Below, piece by piece: positions 11,038-23,487 of a stretch of 64,000 nucleotides of DNA. The first letter of the stretch is position 1, and each line of letters starts with the position of its first letter. The notes below the pieces were generated by a model that ran no database searches, was not told the origin of the DNA, and saw only the letters and a list, made by a program, of their open reading frames with translations. Source of the stretch: Trachythela sp. YZ-2020 (lineage: Eukaryota; Cnidaria; Anthozoa; Malacalcyonacea; Clavulariidae); the NCBI GenBank assembly GCA_016169945.1, contig JADLSH010000382.1, forward strand, positions 2,604,001 to 2,668,000, written 5' to 3'. The translations under genes and the position numbers were made by a program.

Positions 11038-12639
11038 AGGCCTGCTCTGGGATCTTAACTCGCCTTAACTCGCCGCGAGATAATGCGAGTTAAGGCGAGT
11101 TTAGGCGATTTAAGAAAAAACACAACTTTAAGTAATGCGTTTTAAGGCGTTTTAGGGCGATTTAAGAAAAAATACATGGTAATTAAATATGCAAGTATAG
11201 TACTTTAAGCAAAATACAGTTATAACACATAATTAATAGTGCATAGTAAATGTATTTTGAAAGAGCACCACTCCCCCCTCACACCCCCAGGGGGTCTGGT
11301 TAGACTGTCATGTAAACAAGACCCAGTTGAAACTTATTATTAATTAGCTTGTTATTTTGCCGTATTACTAATTTTAAGGTTATACCACCAAATTGCTGGA
11401 ATTAATACAATGAAGAACATAAACCAGTATATAATAACATGTATTTTTAAATTGAATTGCATACTAATACCTATTACTAAGTTCAGTCAGGACTGGAACC
11501 ACAATCAATTGGAAATCTAAAAAATCAGGGTTGTGGCTGGAATGTAGGAACGAGAAGATTTAGTGCATCCCATGGGGTTGCTATCCTATATTTTGAGAAT
11601 TTCCAAATGCATGAATGCCTTGTCAATATCTTGGAAATTCCAAGGGTACAGAATATATTAAAACTGTGACTATGCATCATGCATGTTCCAATGTGGCAAT
11701 ACATTGTATGATTGTAGTTTAATATTCAAACGAATTTACATATGTGTTAAACTTACCAAATAAGCTTGAATTTACGTTGCAAATATAGTATTTCATTTCC
11801 ATGTGTTCATTTAATAAGTAAAACTCAACATTGATTGGTATTTATTTTAATTCCCCTCAATATATAAAGTGCAGTATTTATAAAAATTCACTAATGTTAA
11901 AATTTAGTTTATATAAAGTTTCCCAGACTTGAATAATAAATTTCCGCTGGATAGCCTGAGAGAAGGCTCCCTCCCCGCAGTGGCTTAACATGAAGTATTT
12001 AACTGAATTAATGAAAATGCCAGGTTTTGTTATCGACCCAAGAATCATCGTACTTACGCTAAAAATGTTAAACCTCGGTTATTAAAACGATCATGGATCT
12101 TTATATAAGACGATATGAACCGGACAATGCTGACTATAAAAGTTGACCAGGATCATGCTGTGGTTTATCAATTTATGTAAGTTTGAACACTGTTGATATA
12201 AAATATTAAATGTTGTGCACTACAGGCACTGCAATTCAGCACTTGTATATAAGGCCGTCGGAATTATTAAAAGTATCAGTTTACCGTCACTTAAAATTTC
12301 GAAAGTTGATAAGCCCTCTCATGGCCAGAAATTACAGACGCGTGAATTACGCATGCGCGCGATTCGCTTTCAATATGGCTGAATCTGGGCTGAATAGTAG
12401 GAGTGAAAATGTATAGGGAAATTTACATAATCGTTATTTGCAAGGTCTGTGTGTTAAATTTTTTACTTGCCGAGCTCCGTCGTGATTTACATGCATGTCC
12501 GAAAGCATCTGAACAACTCCAATGTATGTTACGAGTTATTACGGCCCTGCATTTTACAAATGAATATTTCAGCACTTTACCTTATGTTTTGTATATAAAA
12601 GAACCAGATTTTCGCCAAAAGGTGATCTTTGTCTCAGCA

Positions 12640-13189
12640 TTATGCGTTTTCTACTGTTCGATTCACATCTGCCGAGCTCGTTTCGTTTCCAACGTATATA
12701 TACCTAATAGTCCAACGAATTTGAGAACTACATTTAATTTCATCGCCCTGCAAATCTTTGCCAAAAATCGTATAAAACGGGCCGTGAGGACAACTAGCTG
12801 TGCTTGGCTCACAATTTTGATAAACAACTTTGATCGCTCCGAAGAAGAAATCATATTTTGGCAGATGAATTCGACGAAACCTCTCATGTTTGGTATCAAA
12901 ATATGCACCGAAATAGTATCTTTCCAATGCCGCATAGATGTTAGGGATAGATGTAGCGTCTACGGCGATTTTGGTCAGCGAACCCTTGGCTTCTTTGACT
13001 TCCTGTTACTTCATGCATTTCCGTATCGGGATTAACTAAAACGGATCCCTCACAAAGCATAACATCTTCCGGTCTTACCCCGATTGCTTGTAATCCCGGC
13101 CCTTTTTGACATTTAAATGATCCAATTTTAGCAATCGCTGAATTTCGCGCACAGTCAGTCATTTCGCGGGAATTTTGATTGTTGTACAT
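12640..13189 (-). pseudogene. Unrecognised minus-strand ORF of the RAG1-like element
   Basis: Two overlapping minus-strand frames, 13189-12941 and 12980-12640, look protein-like and read on into one another if one nucleotide is shifted near 13000. The second half is rich in aromatic residues and has four cysteines (motifs ERYYFGAYFDTKHERF and CEPSTASCPHGPF). Its start lies only 36 bp from the transposase start, in divergent orientation. No family recognised. A plus-strand frame at 12403-13035 covers the same DNA but looks less protein-like. Confidence 0.35.
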
Positions 13190-13225
13190 CGTTCAAACAA
13201 GCTATACCTTTGAGTTGTAATTAAC

Positions 13226-16200
13226 ATGTCCGATATTTTAGACTTTTTGAGTCTTCAGAAGTATAAAAACAGTATATCTGTAAATACAAACCATTGTCTG
13301 AGTTATGCAAATCACCAAAGCGTGTCGGACAAAGAAATTATAATAACAATTCATGTGTCGCACGAATGCCTTCGGCACTGGTACGAAGCAAGACAAGAAG
13401 CATTGCAACAACATATTCCTTGTACGTATATTGAAATTTTAAATGTTTACTTGAATGCAAATGCTGGGCTACACGTAAACGAAGATTGTGAGAGAATCGA
13501 AGGACGTTTGAGACGAACATGTTCTGACATAATGAGCAAATTTAAGTATAAGAACGGAACGAAATACAGACAACATGCAGCCCAAATAAAGAAAATTGCT
13601 GTGCAAGCAGGCGAACTTGTCTCTGTTACAGCCCTGAAAGGTCTGATAAAGGAAAACGATATCAGAAACGAGGTGCTCCAAGAGGAAAACGAATCGCTGA
13701 AGAAACGTTGTGAACAGCTATTTGGTGATATGGTTAAAGCCCAAAGAGAGACGAGGGTTGTCAACGAGAACATGGACACAGTTAATGTTGAAATTGATAG
13801 ACTTAGAAATGAAAACCAAAAACTACATTCCTATATTGACAATCTTGGCCAGGAGTTGACATTTAAAAACAATGGTGGGACGGTAACAGAAATAGGCAAA
13901 CGTCATCAGAGAAGAAAACTAAAGGAACTCAAAAGCAATGTAGAAAGGGCACTGTGGTTTGCCGATTCATTTGGATTGCAGTTGAGGGATATTGATTTTG
14001 TTGATCAGAAAGGCACCAGTCATAAGATGTCCTTTGCTGAGAATGAGAAGCGCTCCTACAAGGATTTGCACGAAGACGATCAGCAAAAAGTAAAAACATA
14101 TTGTTTGTGCTAGACAAATTTTGCATAGGTGAGGCCTATCATGAATTGACAATGGTGTGCGAGGCGAGGATTTGCCCAGATCTTACATAATTAAACAATG
14201 CAAAGAGGAGTTAAACAAACTGTGCCACATAACAAGAACTCCTGGTTCAGCTCAAGGTGCTCAACTAAGTTTTGCTGCCGAGTTGGAATCAGTCATTCAA
14301 AGCCAGGTAATATTACAACCAAAAGCATTTATCGATTAGGCTAATTATATTCAACCTTGACATTCTCTTTTTACCTCTGGTGGAATAATGCAGTAACCAT
14401 GCCCTCAGTTGCCCCCCCTCCCCACACTGACTGCACTAAGGCTTTGCATTGTTTTGTAGAGACAATGCAAATTTCCGGCAACAGGGAAATGACTAATGGC
14501 AAATTTCCCACCCCTATAGCAACAATACAATTTTGTGAAATTGACTGATGGATAATTTTAACAAATTTGACACCAAAAATAATCTTCATCAGTAGAGATG
14601 ATTGTGTAGTTGGTACAAAGTAGTGAAATCATATTGAAATTTAATATTTCTTCCAGGCAGACCAGGGCAAACTAGACATTGATGACCCATCGCTTAAACT
14701 GAAAGTTAAAGTGTCTGGCGATGGAGCAAAGATGACAAGATTGACCAATTTTATAGTAATCTCATTCTCGGTATTGAATAGTGAGAAGGATATGATGTCG
14801 TCGAAAGGTATTGTGAATGCTGGTTTCAGATGTACATAATTAGTTATTAATAAGGATGTGGTTCACAAGATTGAATATTTTTTTAATTTTATACAACTCT
14901 ACTGTATTACCCCACTGAGATATGTTAGTGATGAAGTGACCAAACATTTTGAGGCTGGTAAGCGGGATGGACAGGGTGTTACCAGTAGAGGTTTTATAAA
15001 TTAGAGTGATGTGTTTTTTTCTCAATTATCTGACATAATTTGCCATTTCATAGGGAACCACACAGTTGCTATTGTTAAAGGGCAGGAGTCATATGAGCTG
15101 CTACAAACATCATGCTCCAGTATTTTTCAAGATGTAAACAATCTAGTAGCATGTAAGAAGGTCACCATACATGGAAAAGACATCCCTGTTGAAGTCTATC
15201 TTGGTGGTGATTATAAGGTAAATAAAACCCACTTACAATAGTCATGTATAACAAGCCTCCTGGTTATAAGTTTTAGCAATCGCAGATGTGACATAATCAA
15301 ATTAACAAGTTCACCTAATTAAATCACTTTCTGACAAATGTTTCAGTTTCTTCTTCTTGTGCTTGGCATGAAGTCTGCAACCTCTGACTGTGCTTGTATT
15401 TGGTGTGAAGTCCATAAGCTTAACAGGTACGTATTTTTAAACTCACTTCATTATACCTGTAGGTTAACAGACCACAATTGTTCACATAAATTAATTCTTT
15501 AATGATGATCTTTTTAACAAATTATATTTTTTAGATATGACATGTCCCACCCAAAAGACTTTTACTGGGGAGAGTTAGCAAGAACTTTGGCTAAAGTTAA
15601 AGAGGATCACGACCACTGCTAAACATTCTTGTCAGCATCAGCCACTTTTAAACATTCCGCTTGAGAATGTTGTATTGGATGAACTCCACTTAATGCTTCG
15701 CATTACAGGTTAGGCAAAATAAATATAATTCTTGTACATTTTCAATGGAATGCACAAGATATTTAACCAGACCTAACCCAATCTTGTACCTAGAGTATGC
15801 CTGTTAACAGGTTCGACTTGCCACGACTCTAGGGATATCGAATGGGAATTTTCACATAAATTTGGACCGTGCACATCACTAACTTTGTTTGATTGTGTGT
15901 GTGTGCAGGCACCAATTTTCAAAATTGAAAACATTTTCATTTGATTTTCTCAGTCACGCCAGCACCAACCTGTGAACATGCGTACATAATATCCCAAGAT
16001 AGGAAAATATTGCAGGTTATCTAAGCTAAAATAGATTAAAACACCTCAAATAATTACTATTTATGTAGATAAACACAAAAATATTGTCCTGGATGCTATT
16101 GAATGGGACAGAAAAGATAACTTGGGCAAGCCTCCAGTGCAAAGGCAAAATAAACATCAAGAGGACCTTATCAAAGTTATTAAAAGTTGTGGGATAACAT

Positions 16201-17492
16201 TCAATGTCTGGCAGAAACAAGATGCTGATGGAAAGAGCAGTGGATTGTATGATTTCACAAGTTTAATGGGGTCAGACAAAAAGCTGCTCTTAAAAAGACT
16301 ACCAGATAAGCTACATGGCATAATCAGACCAGAAACCAGTGACACTGTAGTTCAACTCTGGAAGGTAATTAATGTAATTATTTATTTACAGTTGTAACAC
16401 ATGCAGAATGTGGTCACCCAATCATCCGAGCCTGTGGCTTATAAATGTATCACGTGTACAAGATAACTTTACAAGTAATAAACAGTACCTGCCTGTAACA
16501 TCCATAATTATTTTATCTGTAGGACTTTGATGTTGTTTACACAATACTTGGACAAGACAATCCAAACAATGAACAAGTTATGGACTACTTTGTCAAGGTT
16601 TGTAAGGTTTAATTACTAGCCAAGTCACTCTTGGGGTCAGAGGAACAGTTTTGCCTTGCCAGATACATTATTTTTGTTCGTTAATTATTTAACACTTGAG
16701 TAGGAAATTAAATTCTGCATCGTGGACTGGGTAAACAAGGTTAAAAGGTGGTATATATATGCATGCTGATTTTACTGTTGATATACCAACATTTTGACAC
16801 ACATTTTATCTTTTAATACTGATTATATACAGGCTGCCAACTGGGTGAAGCTGTATATCTCCTTAGTGGGACAATTAGTCGTGGCTACGAGAAAGAAAGA
16901 GTTACCCCTTACATGCATGCAATGGTCTACCATGTTCCAAGATTTATGGAAAAATGTGGAGGAATAAAGAAATTTACTGGGCAAGGTAAAATAGATATTA
17001 ATGCTTGCTACCTGCTGGCCCTAGTAACTGGTCATGCTATGCTAATTTATCGGCATCAACATCGCATGAAAACAATACATTTCTAAAGGTTTGAATAATG
17101 TAAACATCATTAAATTTGCATAGCATGACCAGTTGCTATGGCCGGCTTCCCCACTGGCTAGCTGTAAATAGATTTTTAAACAAATTAAGGTTTCATCCCT
17201 TGTATACAAACTGTAATCCTGTTCTATGTCGGTTTGTTATCTTGGTGTTCAATGGATTTAGCTTCAAACATTATTTTGTAGGAGTAGAGAAACTCAATGA
17301 TGATTGTAGAAAGATTCACCTGCATAGGTCAAACAAGTGGGATGCCCCAAAAGATGTTCTTCTTGTTGAAAAACGCATTGACCATCTGGCTGAGAGTGAG
17401 AGGACCCCAAGGCAATACGTGAAGCGAAATGTTGAGTACTGGGGAAATGAGATAAGGGTGCAACGTGCAAAACGCATAAAGGATCAGTTGTG
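13226..17492 (+). pseudogene. RAG1/Transib-like DDE transposase (spliced, frameshifted)
   Basis: Exons visible by frame and GT-AG borders: 13226-about 14308 (N-terminal domain, long coiled coil), 14659-14804, 15052-15216, 15348-15427, 15535-15710, 16069-16361, 16524-16597, 16833-16986, 17281-17492. Catalytic-core candidates: Asp in SGDGAKM, Asp in LGGDYKFLL followed by a CxxCxxxH zinc-type motif (CIWCEVH), and Glu in GVEKLND directly after TPYMHAMVYHVP. Order, spacing and the last block resemble RAG1 (SCDGMGD; CTLC; HVPE…SEGNESGN with its catalytic Glu). Single-nucleotide frame changes near 14100, 14157, 15620 and 16885 break the gene. Predicted role: DNA cleavage and strand transfer at the element ends. 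Confidence 0.7.
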
Positions 17493-17724
17493 AAGTCCTA
17501 CCTGAGGAAAATTTGCAAAATGCATCAGTTGTTGACATCGAGAGTCTTAGCATAGCTGAAGTTAAGTCTAAGTTGGAAATGGGTATAGTGACCAGATTGC
17601 GATCAGAGAAAAACTTAAAGAACTTTTAACGAAAACCATCAATGATGCAAATATGTAAATAATTATGTTAATAATGTCAATTAATAGTACTGTATATATA
17701 TATATATAAATTTAACTAGATATG

Positions 17725-18890
17725 TTAGTTTATATTCTCAATGTTGTATCCTCTTCTAATGATGGTGATGCAAATTTTTTCGATGGGAATACGTGGGGCT
17801 TGAATTAATTTACCCGCTTTCTTCACAAAATGTGCTGGTGTCCATGACAAAACTGGCTTCACTTTAACTGGGAAGTCAATTCCACAACCTTCACCATGTA
17901 CATTGAGAAAGTACCACCAATGAGAAGGTAAATACTTAAATCGTACCAGGTCATTCTTCTCAAACAAAAAATGGCCACGGTGTTGCGAAGCTGTTCCTTT
18001 ATTGTACGTGATGTATCGCCAAATGTCCAACCCCAAGTTTACATACACAGGTGACGTTGATTGGTTTTTTAGTGCACTCAAAATGCCTGCTGCAAATGCA
18101 CGACATGCCTCTTGCAATCTCTGGTCATCAATATTCGTGGGAAATGCATAGTTTCTACAAATGTGTACAAAGGAAACAAACATTTAGGGGGTGTTTACAT
18201 CAGCTTTAATATGTCAAGGGCTGATTCTCCCTGGAGATATCTTGCAAGCTACTTTAAATTGTCTTTACGAGAAGTCCCAGCTGTACTGGGCTAGTAGAGC
18301 TGGGTACAATATATGCAGTTTCCATGTTAAACTCAGACCTAGAAGTCTTTCGCTTTAAATATATTCAACTAATAGAACAACATTCAATTGCCTTGTTGGT
18401 TTACAGTATTAGGAAATTTGCTCAGCAAAACATGATATTTTTGACAATATTTGAAGATGATCATCACAAAGTATAAAAACAAATACAAACTCAGAATCAC
18501 ATTCATATTAAAAGTTATATCATGTCACTCACCTCAGCAAATCTGATGTCAAATTGGACGAGGGTTCCCAAGAGCACGATTCAAAAGGCCAGCCAAGCCA
18601 TTTTATTAGGTATTCATGATCCTATATTTCATAGAATGTATATACATTATCTGGGATGATTTAATTAACAGACTATAAATGATCAATACTGCGATATTTA
18701 CTAATATTAATACGAAGCACGACGAACTTACATGACGAACTGTACGCCTTGAAATGACTCTTTCCACTTCCCAAAGTCTTCCTTTATTTCTATTCGGTAC
18801 TGTGTCGTACAAAACAACCGACGAAAGAGAGTTCAACTGTTGGTAATCGACCACACGTTTACGCTTTTCACCAGCAGCTGAGGAAGCCAT
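17725..18890 (-). CDS. Chromodomain protein carried by the RAG1-like element
   Basis: Three exons on the minus strand, 18890-18732, 18621-18533 and 18154-17725, join in frame with consensus borders (GTAAGT, ATATAG; GTGAGT, TTTGTAG) into about 225 residues with no stop. A chromodomain spans the first intron: LWEVERVISRR, then YLIKWLGWPFESCSWEP and NL, with the aromatic-cage tryptophans. The C-terminal 140 residues form an unknown globular part ending RRGYNIENIN. Chromodomains usually bind methylated histone tails, so a role in chromatin targeting of integration or in silencing is a reasonable inference. It converges on the transposase and, unlike it, is intact. Confidence 0.72.
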
Positions 18891-20137
18891 TTTACTTTGT
18901 AAATATGAATTTTAATTAGATAAGCAAAGCCGCTGAGGGGGCGTGCGAGCGGGCGCATGTCCGCAATTTCTGGCCATGACCCTGTAATTTATAGGCCCCG
19001 CACTATTTTCAATAAAGGAAACGAAACAATTTATGAATTGTTCTGGAAGTTCATATCACAATATTGGCATAAATTGATAAAATGTTGAAAACAGACTGAT
19101 TCTTGCCATCCTGACTTTTTTCTGTTTGAATATAAGGGTTCCTATGTCATATTATATACCTATAAGCTTGATAGTATGTAACTTATGCACCAGTCATGGA
19201 AAGCCTCGCACCCCCCTATCCAGGACATGCCGGGAAATAGCGGGAATTTATTTGCAGATTAGCCTATCTGTTATGCCTGGGTACTCAGGGCATTAGACAG
19301 CGTACGTTAGATATGTGTCATGATGGCCAGGGATTATGGGCTGGGAATCAGTGGGAATTCGTCTGTTCGAGATGTATTATTAAGCCTTGTTCATCAACAT
19401 TTACCCTATACTCTATAGACATTGTTTTACTAAAAATAGCTTTTACAGGATAATGTATTATTTGACTTTGTATAAATTGCAAGATACAGCTAACAGACAA
19501 AATGCAAAATATTTACCTACTTTGGCAAAGTTTTGACAAACTCTGGATTGCATGTTTGGCCTCCAATGATCAAAATTGGGGAAATTTTAGAATAGTTTGT
19601 TGAATTTTAAAAGCAATTATTATGGTAGCCTTCATTTTTGGTGCCCGGGTAGCGGGGGACTTTAGTCATGTTTAGACTAGTAAGAAGGCCATGTATAGGT
19701 TGGGGATTAGAATGATTTAGGACACAAACTTTATCTAATGTCCGCTGTTCCCTCGGTAGGGGGGTGCGTGGCTTTCCAATTACTAGTGCATTACTGTGTT
19801 TTCGGCTTTTATCAATAAGCATGTAACTTCCCTTGTTTCGGATAAGCCCCCTCTCACCAGCAAGCCCCCTCGGATAAGCGCCCTCCTAATCTTATCTGAA
19901 ATAAACAACCAGAACCCCCCTCTCCTGGGGAAAGGGTGTTTACACTGTATATATTACTATTTTCAGCATTTTAATTTGGTTGGCGAGTTTAGGCGATTTA
20001 GTGCGAGTTTAAGCGATTTAAGAGAATTGTCGCCAATTTTTATCCGCGAGTTAGGGCGATTTAAGGCGAGTTAAGATCCCAGAGCAGGCCTGGTGGGGTT
20101 GTTTTTGCCTGCACAGGCGATATATCAACTGTGTCGA

Positions 20138-20446
20138 TCACAGACCGACATATCTCGTAAGAAAGCACGTTTGAACATGAAACACTAACAATTTTTGGAA
20201 GTTATCTATAGATAAAAATTGGACACCTGGGTCTAGGATTATTAAGCCACTATTCAAAGCTTTTAAGTACATTTTGTCTCGTTGTAATAAGACATTATAT
20301 ATTGTTGATTTCGACCACTCGATAAATGGCTTATTTCGTGCTGTTAAAATTGCCGATAAAATCATGAAAGCATATTGCTTGCCTCTAGAATGAACACTAA
20401 AATGTTCATCGCCTTGTTCTATATCACCAGAAAGAAATAAAGCCAT
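20138..20446 (-). pseudogene. Degenerate cysteine-peptidase-like domain (copy 1)
   Basis: The frame holds a block of the form GDxxxFSVHSRGKQ-Y-AFMxLSAIL, then WSKSTIYNVLLQRDKMYL. From memory this matches the GRQCxxxSLxAL…W…D.VL..GD.LY domain found in proteins of eukaryotic mobile elements, often called OTU- or tegument-peptidase-like. The expected active-site cysteine is tyrosine here, so peptidase activity would be lost. It reads into the repetitive exon at 24949-25356 in copy 2 only across a frame change or intron. In copy 1 the junction is destroyed by A2. Confidence 0.45.
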
Positions 20447-21762
20447 ACTTACCTGAATTTTTCAGAAAATATTTTGTTATCATTCGCGTCCAGTGAAAAA
20501 GCTTGTAAAATCTCGAGTAAATTCTTGAGCACATGGAGCAAAACATGCGCGCGCAATACAAAATCTTATTCGAACTCCCCCCCCCCTCATTTTTCAAATG
20601 TTCTCCCAACTTGTTTATTCCCCGGAATTACGATAAACATATTAACCGAGGCCAAATCCAAATCTAGACAATACATAGATCGGGTAAAAGACTGGGGCAA
20701 GTGAACTCTGGAGAAACCTTAGCGCGTCAAGAATAAGTGCTGCCTCGCTGACGCTCGGCAACAATAAACACTTTTTGTTCGAACGAATGCACTGCAGGAT
20801 ATTGCATTCTTTTTGATTGACAACTTTGATAACTTTAATCACCTGTGAATGTGACAATCACCGAGAGATCTATTTCCTGAAACGTTACTATAAAATAACA
20901 TGTTGGCAGGGCTGAGATCAAAAGCGCAGTAGAGGGAAGTCATCGTCTTCATAAGCAGCAAGAACACTGACACCTGAAAAAAAAATATGGGTTCGCCGTT
21001 TTTCTATCAGTTGTATGCTGTTTGTTCGTGCATATTCTTGCAGACGTTGAATCTCGAAGATTGAATTGACCATTTTGGGTGCGTGCAACGACGCCAAAGC
21101 CGACATTGCCACCAATTACTGATAAAGAATACTATGAGAGTAATTGAAAGCTAAATTTGATTTTATCAGTGCGTTTTTGACATAGAAAGCATGAATACGA
21201 ACTAGACGCAACCTGCATGGATCAATAGTCATACTTAATTTGTTTAATTTATTCTATCTATAGAGTTTGAATACATTCCGGCGAACAGCGAGACTGCCGA
21301 CAAGTTGACTGAGAAGTTTCTAGGCATACCTATTGGTAAACGCGTCAAAAGAGAGACTAAGCTTGAGGACATCGTGGCTATATTGGATGTGTCTGGTTCA
21401 GGGGGAAAATGTGAATTCGATAAAGGGAAAATAGCTTTGCGAAATCTAATGGATTTGAGTCAAACCAATGGATATCTTGATGATTACTACGCTGGGGTTG
21501 TATATTCGACCAAAGCTACAATAATGTTTAAGTTTCTGCCTGCCAAGCAAGGTGCAGATAAGATGGATAGCTTTCCTTGTGAAGCAGGTCGGACAAATAC
21601 AGCTGACGCGCTTGATAAAATAAAGGAACTATCTTCCGACCCTAGTGCAGGTGAGAAGAAATGGTTATATACAAAAATGTTTATCTGAGGAGAAGGGGGA
21701 GTATACTGGTGCATGATTTGATATAATGTTTAAATTACCTAAAGTATACATAAGAATTAAAA

Positions 21763-21824
21763 AGAGTTATAGTCAAATGAAGCCAAATAGCTACTACTAT
21801 TTGGCTTCATTTGACTATAACTCT
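21763..21824. repeat. Perfect 28-bp-arm hairpin (copy 1)
   Basis: Arms 21763-21790 and 21797-21824 are exact complements around a 6-nt loop (CTACTA). The same hairpin is at 26948-27009 in copy 2, with no change in either arm. It lies in the vWA intron next to the 3' end of the Penelope relic. It may be a tiny foldback MITE or part of that element. Confidence 0.85.
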
Positions 21825-21875
21825 TTCTATCTTACAATGCTACTGAAGGACAACTTCATTCGATATACCTAAGAA

Positions 21876-23014
21876 TTATTCATATTTTATTCTATGAATT
21901 GTCTCGAATTTTTTATTTTCCAATGAAAAATTATGATTTTGTGGGTTGCTTAAATGGTTGTGGTCTAAACTTGGGCGAATGGGCGTATAAGCATATTCCA
22001 TACATTCTATTTGACTCTCTTTAGGTTGTTTTCTGAAATGCGTATTTGCGCCTATAGGTATTTTGGAAATTCTGCTAAGCAAAAATCGTTTATCTTTTTT
22101 CATAATGCAAAGCATTAAATTTCTTCCAAATATTAAATTATATTTGTATATTTTCCTTAAACTTCCAAATATATTTTGAATTAAGTTCGATGTCGTTTGA
22201 GTACTCTTGCTTTGAAAAGATTTAACATGGTTTTGAAATCGCTCTTTAAATATACTGTCTGTTATGCCAATGTAGTGCTGGATACTGTTTGTGTTGTTTC
22301 TGGAAACGGTTGCCTAATTGTAATGGTATGTTTGTCAAGCATTGTTTCTGAAGTGGGTATGCCGTGTTCTTAGCCCTGCAGGTGCAACTCCTTGTGTCTT
22401 TGCTAAGCGGCTGGTTTTTTCCTGATTATGTGTGCTTTGTATTTTGTGATTATGGATTTGATATTGTTCATGTACTTATAACTGAGTCTAACTGTGTTTT
22501 TGTTTAAAAGTTTGTATTCTGGAGAAAAATACATATCAATTAGGTTAAGACAATTGCATCCTATGCTCGTTCTGATATTTTTACTGAGTGGAAGGTTGAA
22601 CCAGATAATATTGTGGTATCTATTTATACGTGATTGTTGTGGTGTTTGTTTCGTATAACTTAAATCGTGTTTAAAATTCTTTGTTTTAATGCGTTTCGGT
22701 AAATTGGCTCAGATACTTGAAAAGATTGTTTTTCTGATGAGAGAAGTGAAATGCGCTTGTTAATGTAGGTAGCTGTTTTAAATGCATGGTGAATAATTTG
22801 ATTGCCTATTTATATGTAATGGTCGTCATTGAGCTTTCGGAAGGATCATTGTATTTCCATTATTGAAGTCGAGAGTAACATCGAGAAAGTTGACTACACG
22901 TAAATATGCTTCTGCCACGATTTTAGGCCAATTGCTCGAAATATTTCTAAATTTCATTTCTCGTTTTATCTGACAATCCGTCGTCTCTATACAGGCCGAT
23001 GTTTTCTTTGCCAA
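21876..23014 (-). mobile_element. Penelope-like retroelement relic (copy 1)
   Basis: Minus-strand frames, broken by several stops, give in order an RT-type segment (VNFLDVTLDFNNGN near 22870), an IIWFNLPLSKN…IGCNCLNLID block near 22580, a NIKSII segment near 22460 and a GIY-YIG-like piece (HYIGITDSIFKERFQNH near 22270). This order matches the end of Penelope-like elements, where RT is followed by a GIY-YIG endonuclease. It lies antisense in the vWA intron. Confidence 0.65.
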
Positions 23015-23310
23015 ACATTTTTCCTGAGTGGATAAATATGAAAAAGCCTACTAGTTCGTAAACATCAGCGCCATCATAGCTACCCATGGCAACGATTTTC
23101 TGGCATGTTCAATTATAGAAATTTCATCCTCGGTTATATTAGCCAAATTTCAGGCACAAAATTATGCTTGAACCCGTTAAATTTCAGAAATTGACAGGTA
23201 GAAATCAATAATATCAAACAAAATACAAGTATGTCTGATTTTTCTTTGATGTTGCTAAACCATTTTTTATTGTTATTTTTTACTAATTGTTATCTTCTTG
23301 CAGGCGGACG

Positions 23311-23487
23311 TTTAGGCGATTTAAGGAAAAATTGGGACTTTTAAGCCATGCGATTTAGGGCGAGTTAAGGCGAGTTGAGGTAACTTCGCGAGATAATGCG
23401 AGTTAAGGTGAGTTAAGGCGATTTAAGGAAAAATTGGGATTTTAAGCGATGCGATTTAAGGCGAGTTGAGGTCCCCCGAAGAGGCCT
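23311..23487. mobile_element. A-family MITE in the vWA last exon (copy 1)
   Basis: About 177 bp of GCGAGTTAAGGCGATTTAAG-type repeats identical in style to the subterminal parts of A1 and A2, ending CCCGAAGAGGCCT. Only the right end has the AGGCCT terminus; the left terminus is missing. It was present before the tandem duplication because both copies have it at the same base. Confidence 0.7.

Larger units (their letters stand above)
12320..18978. mobile_element. RAG1/Transib-like transposon with chromodomain gene
   Basis: The ends are inverted repeats of at least 14 bp (CATGGCCAGAAATT and complement, with weaker match beyond). A1 shows the uninterrupted site (…CCCTCT/ACCCTG…, near 6181), so the insertion borders are exact and no target duplication is seen. 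Inside are a multi-exon plus-strand transposase gene (13226-17492, broken), a converging minus-strand chromodomain gene (17725-18890, intact) and an unrecognised minus-strand ORF (12640-13189). I do not know a named superfamily with this combination. Confidence 0.75.
11038..20091. mobile_element. A-family element copy A2, expanded by a nested transposon
   Basis: Same ends as A1 (AGGCCTGCTCTGGG and complement), flanked by the 6-bp duplication GGTGGG at 11032-11037 and 20092-20097. The undisturbed tandem copy has one GGTGGG at 25280-25285, so the insertion site is proven by comparison. The outer parts (11038-12319 and 18979-20091) match A1 closely. The difference in size is the foreign 6.66-kb element at 12320-18978. 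Confidence 0.92.

Noticed and set aside
10723..11058. Plus-strand GRSxFCASTGSTT-type repeat frame
   Set aside because: It is the antisense shadow of the minus-strand NIDLPVV repeats. Both strands stay open because of the DNA repeat.
12403..13035. 210-codon plus-strand ORF
   Set aside because: Composition is poor and it overlaps a more protein-like minus-strand frame.
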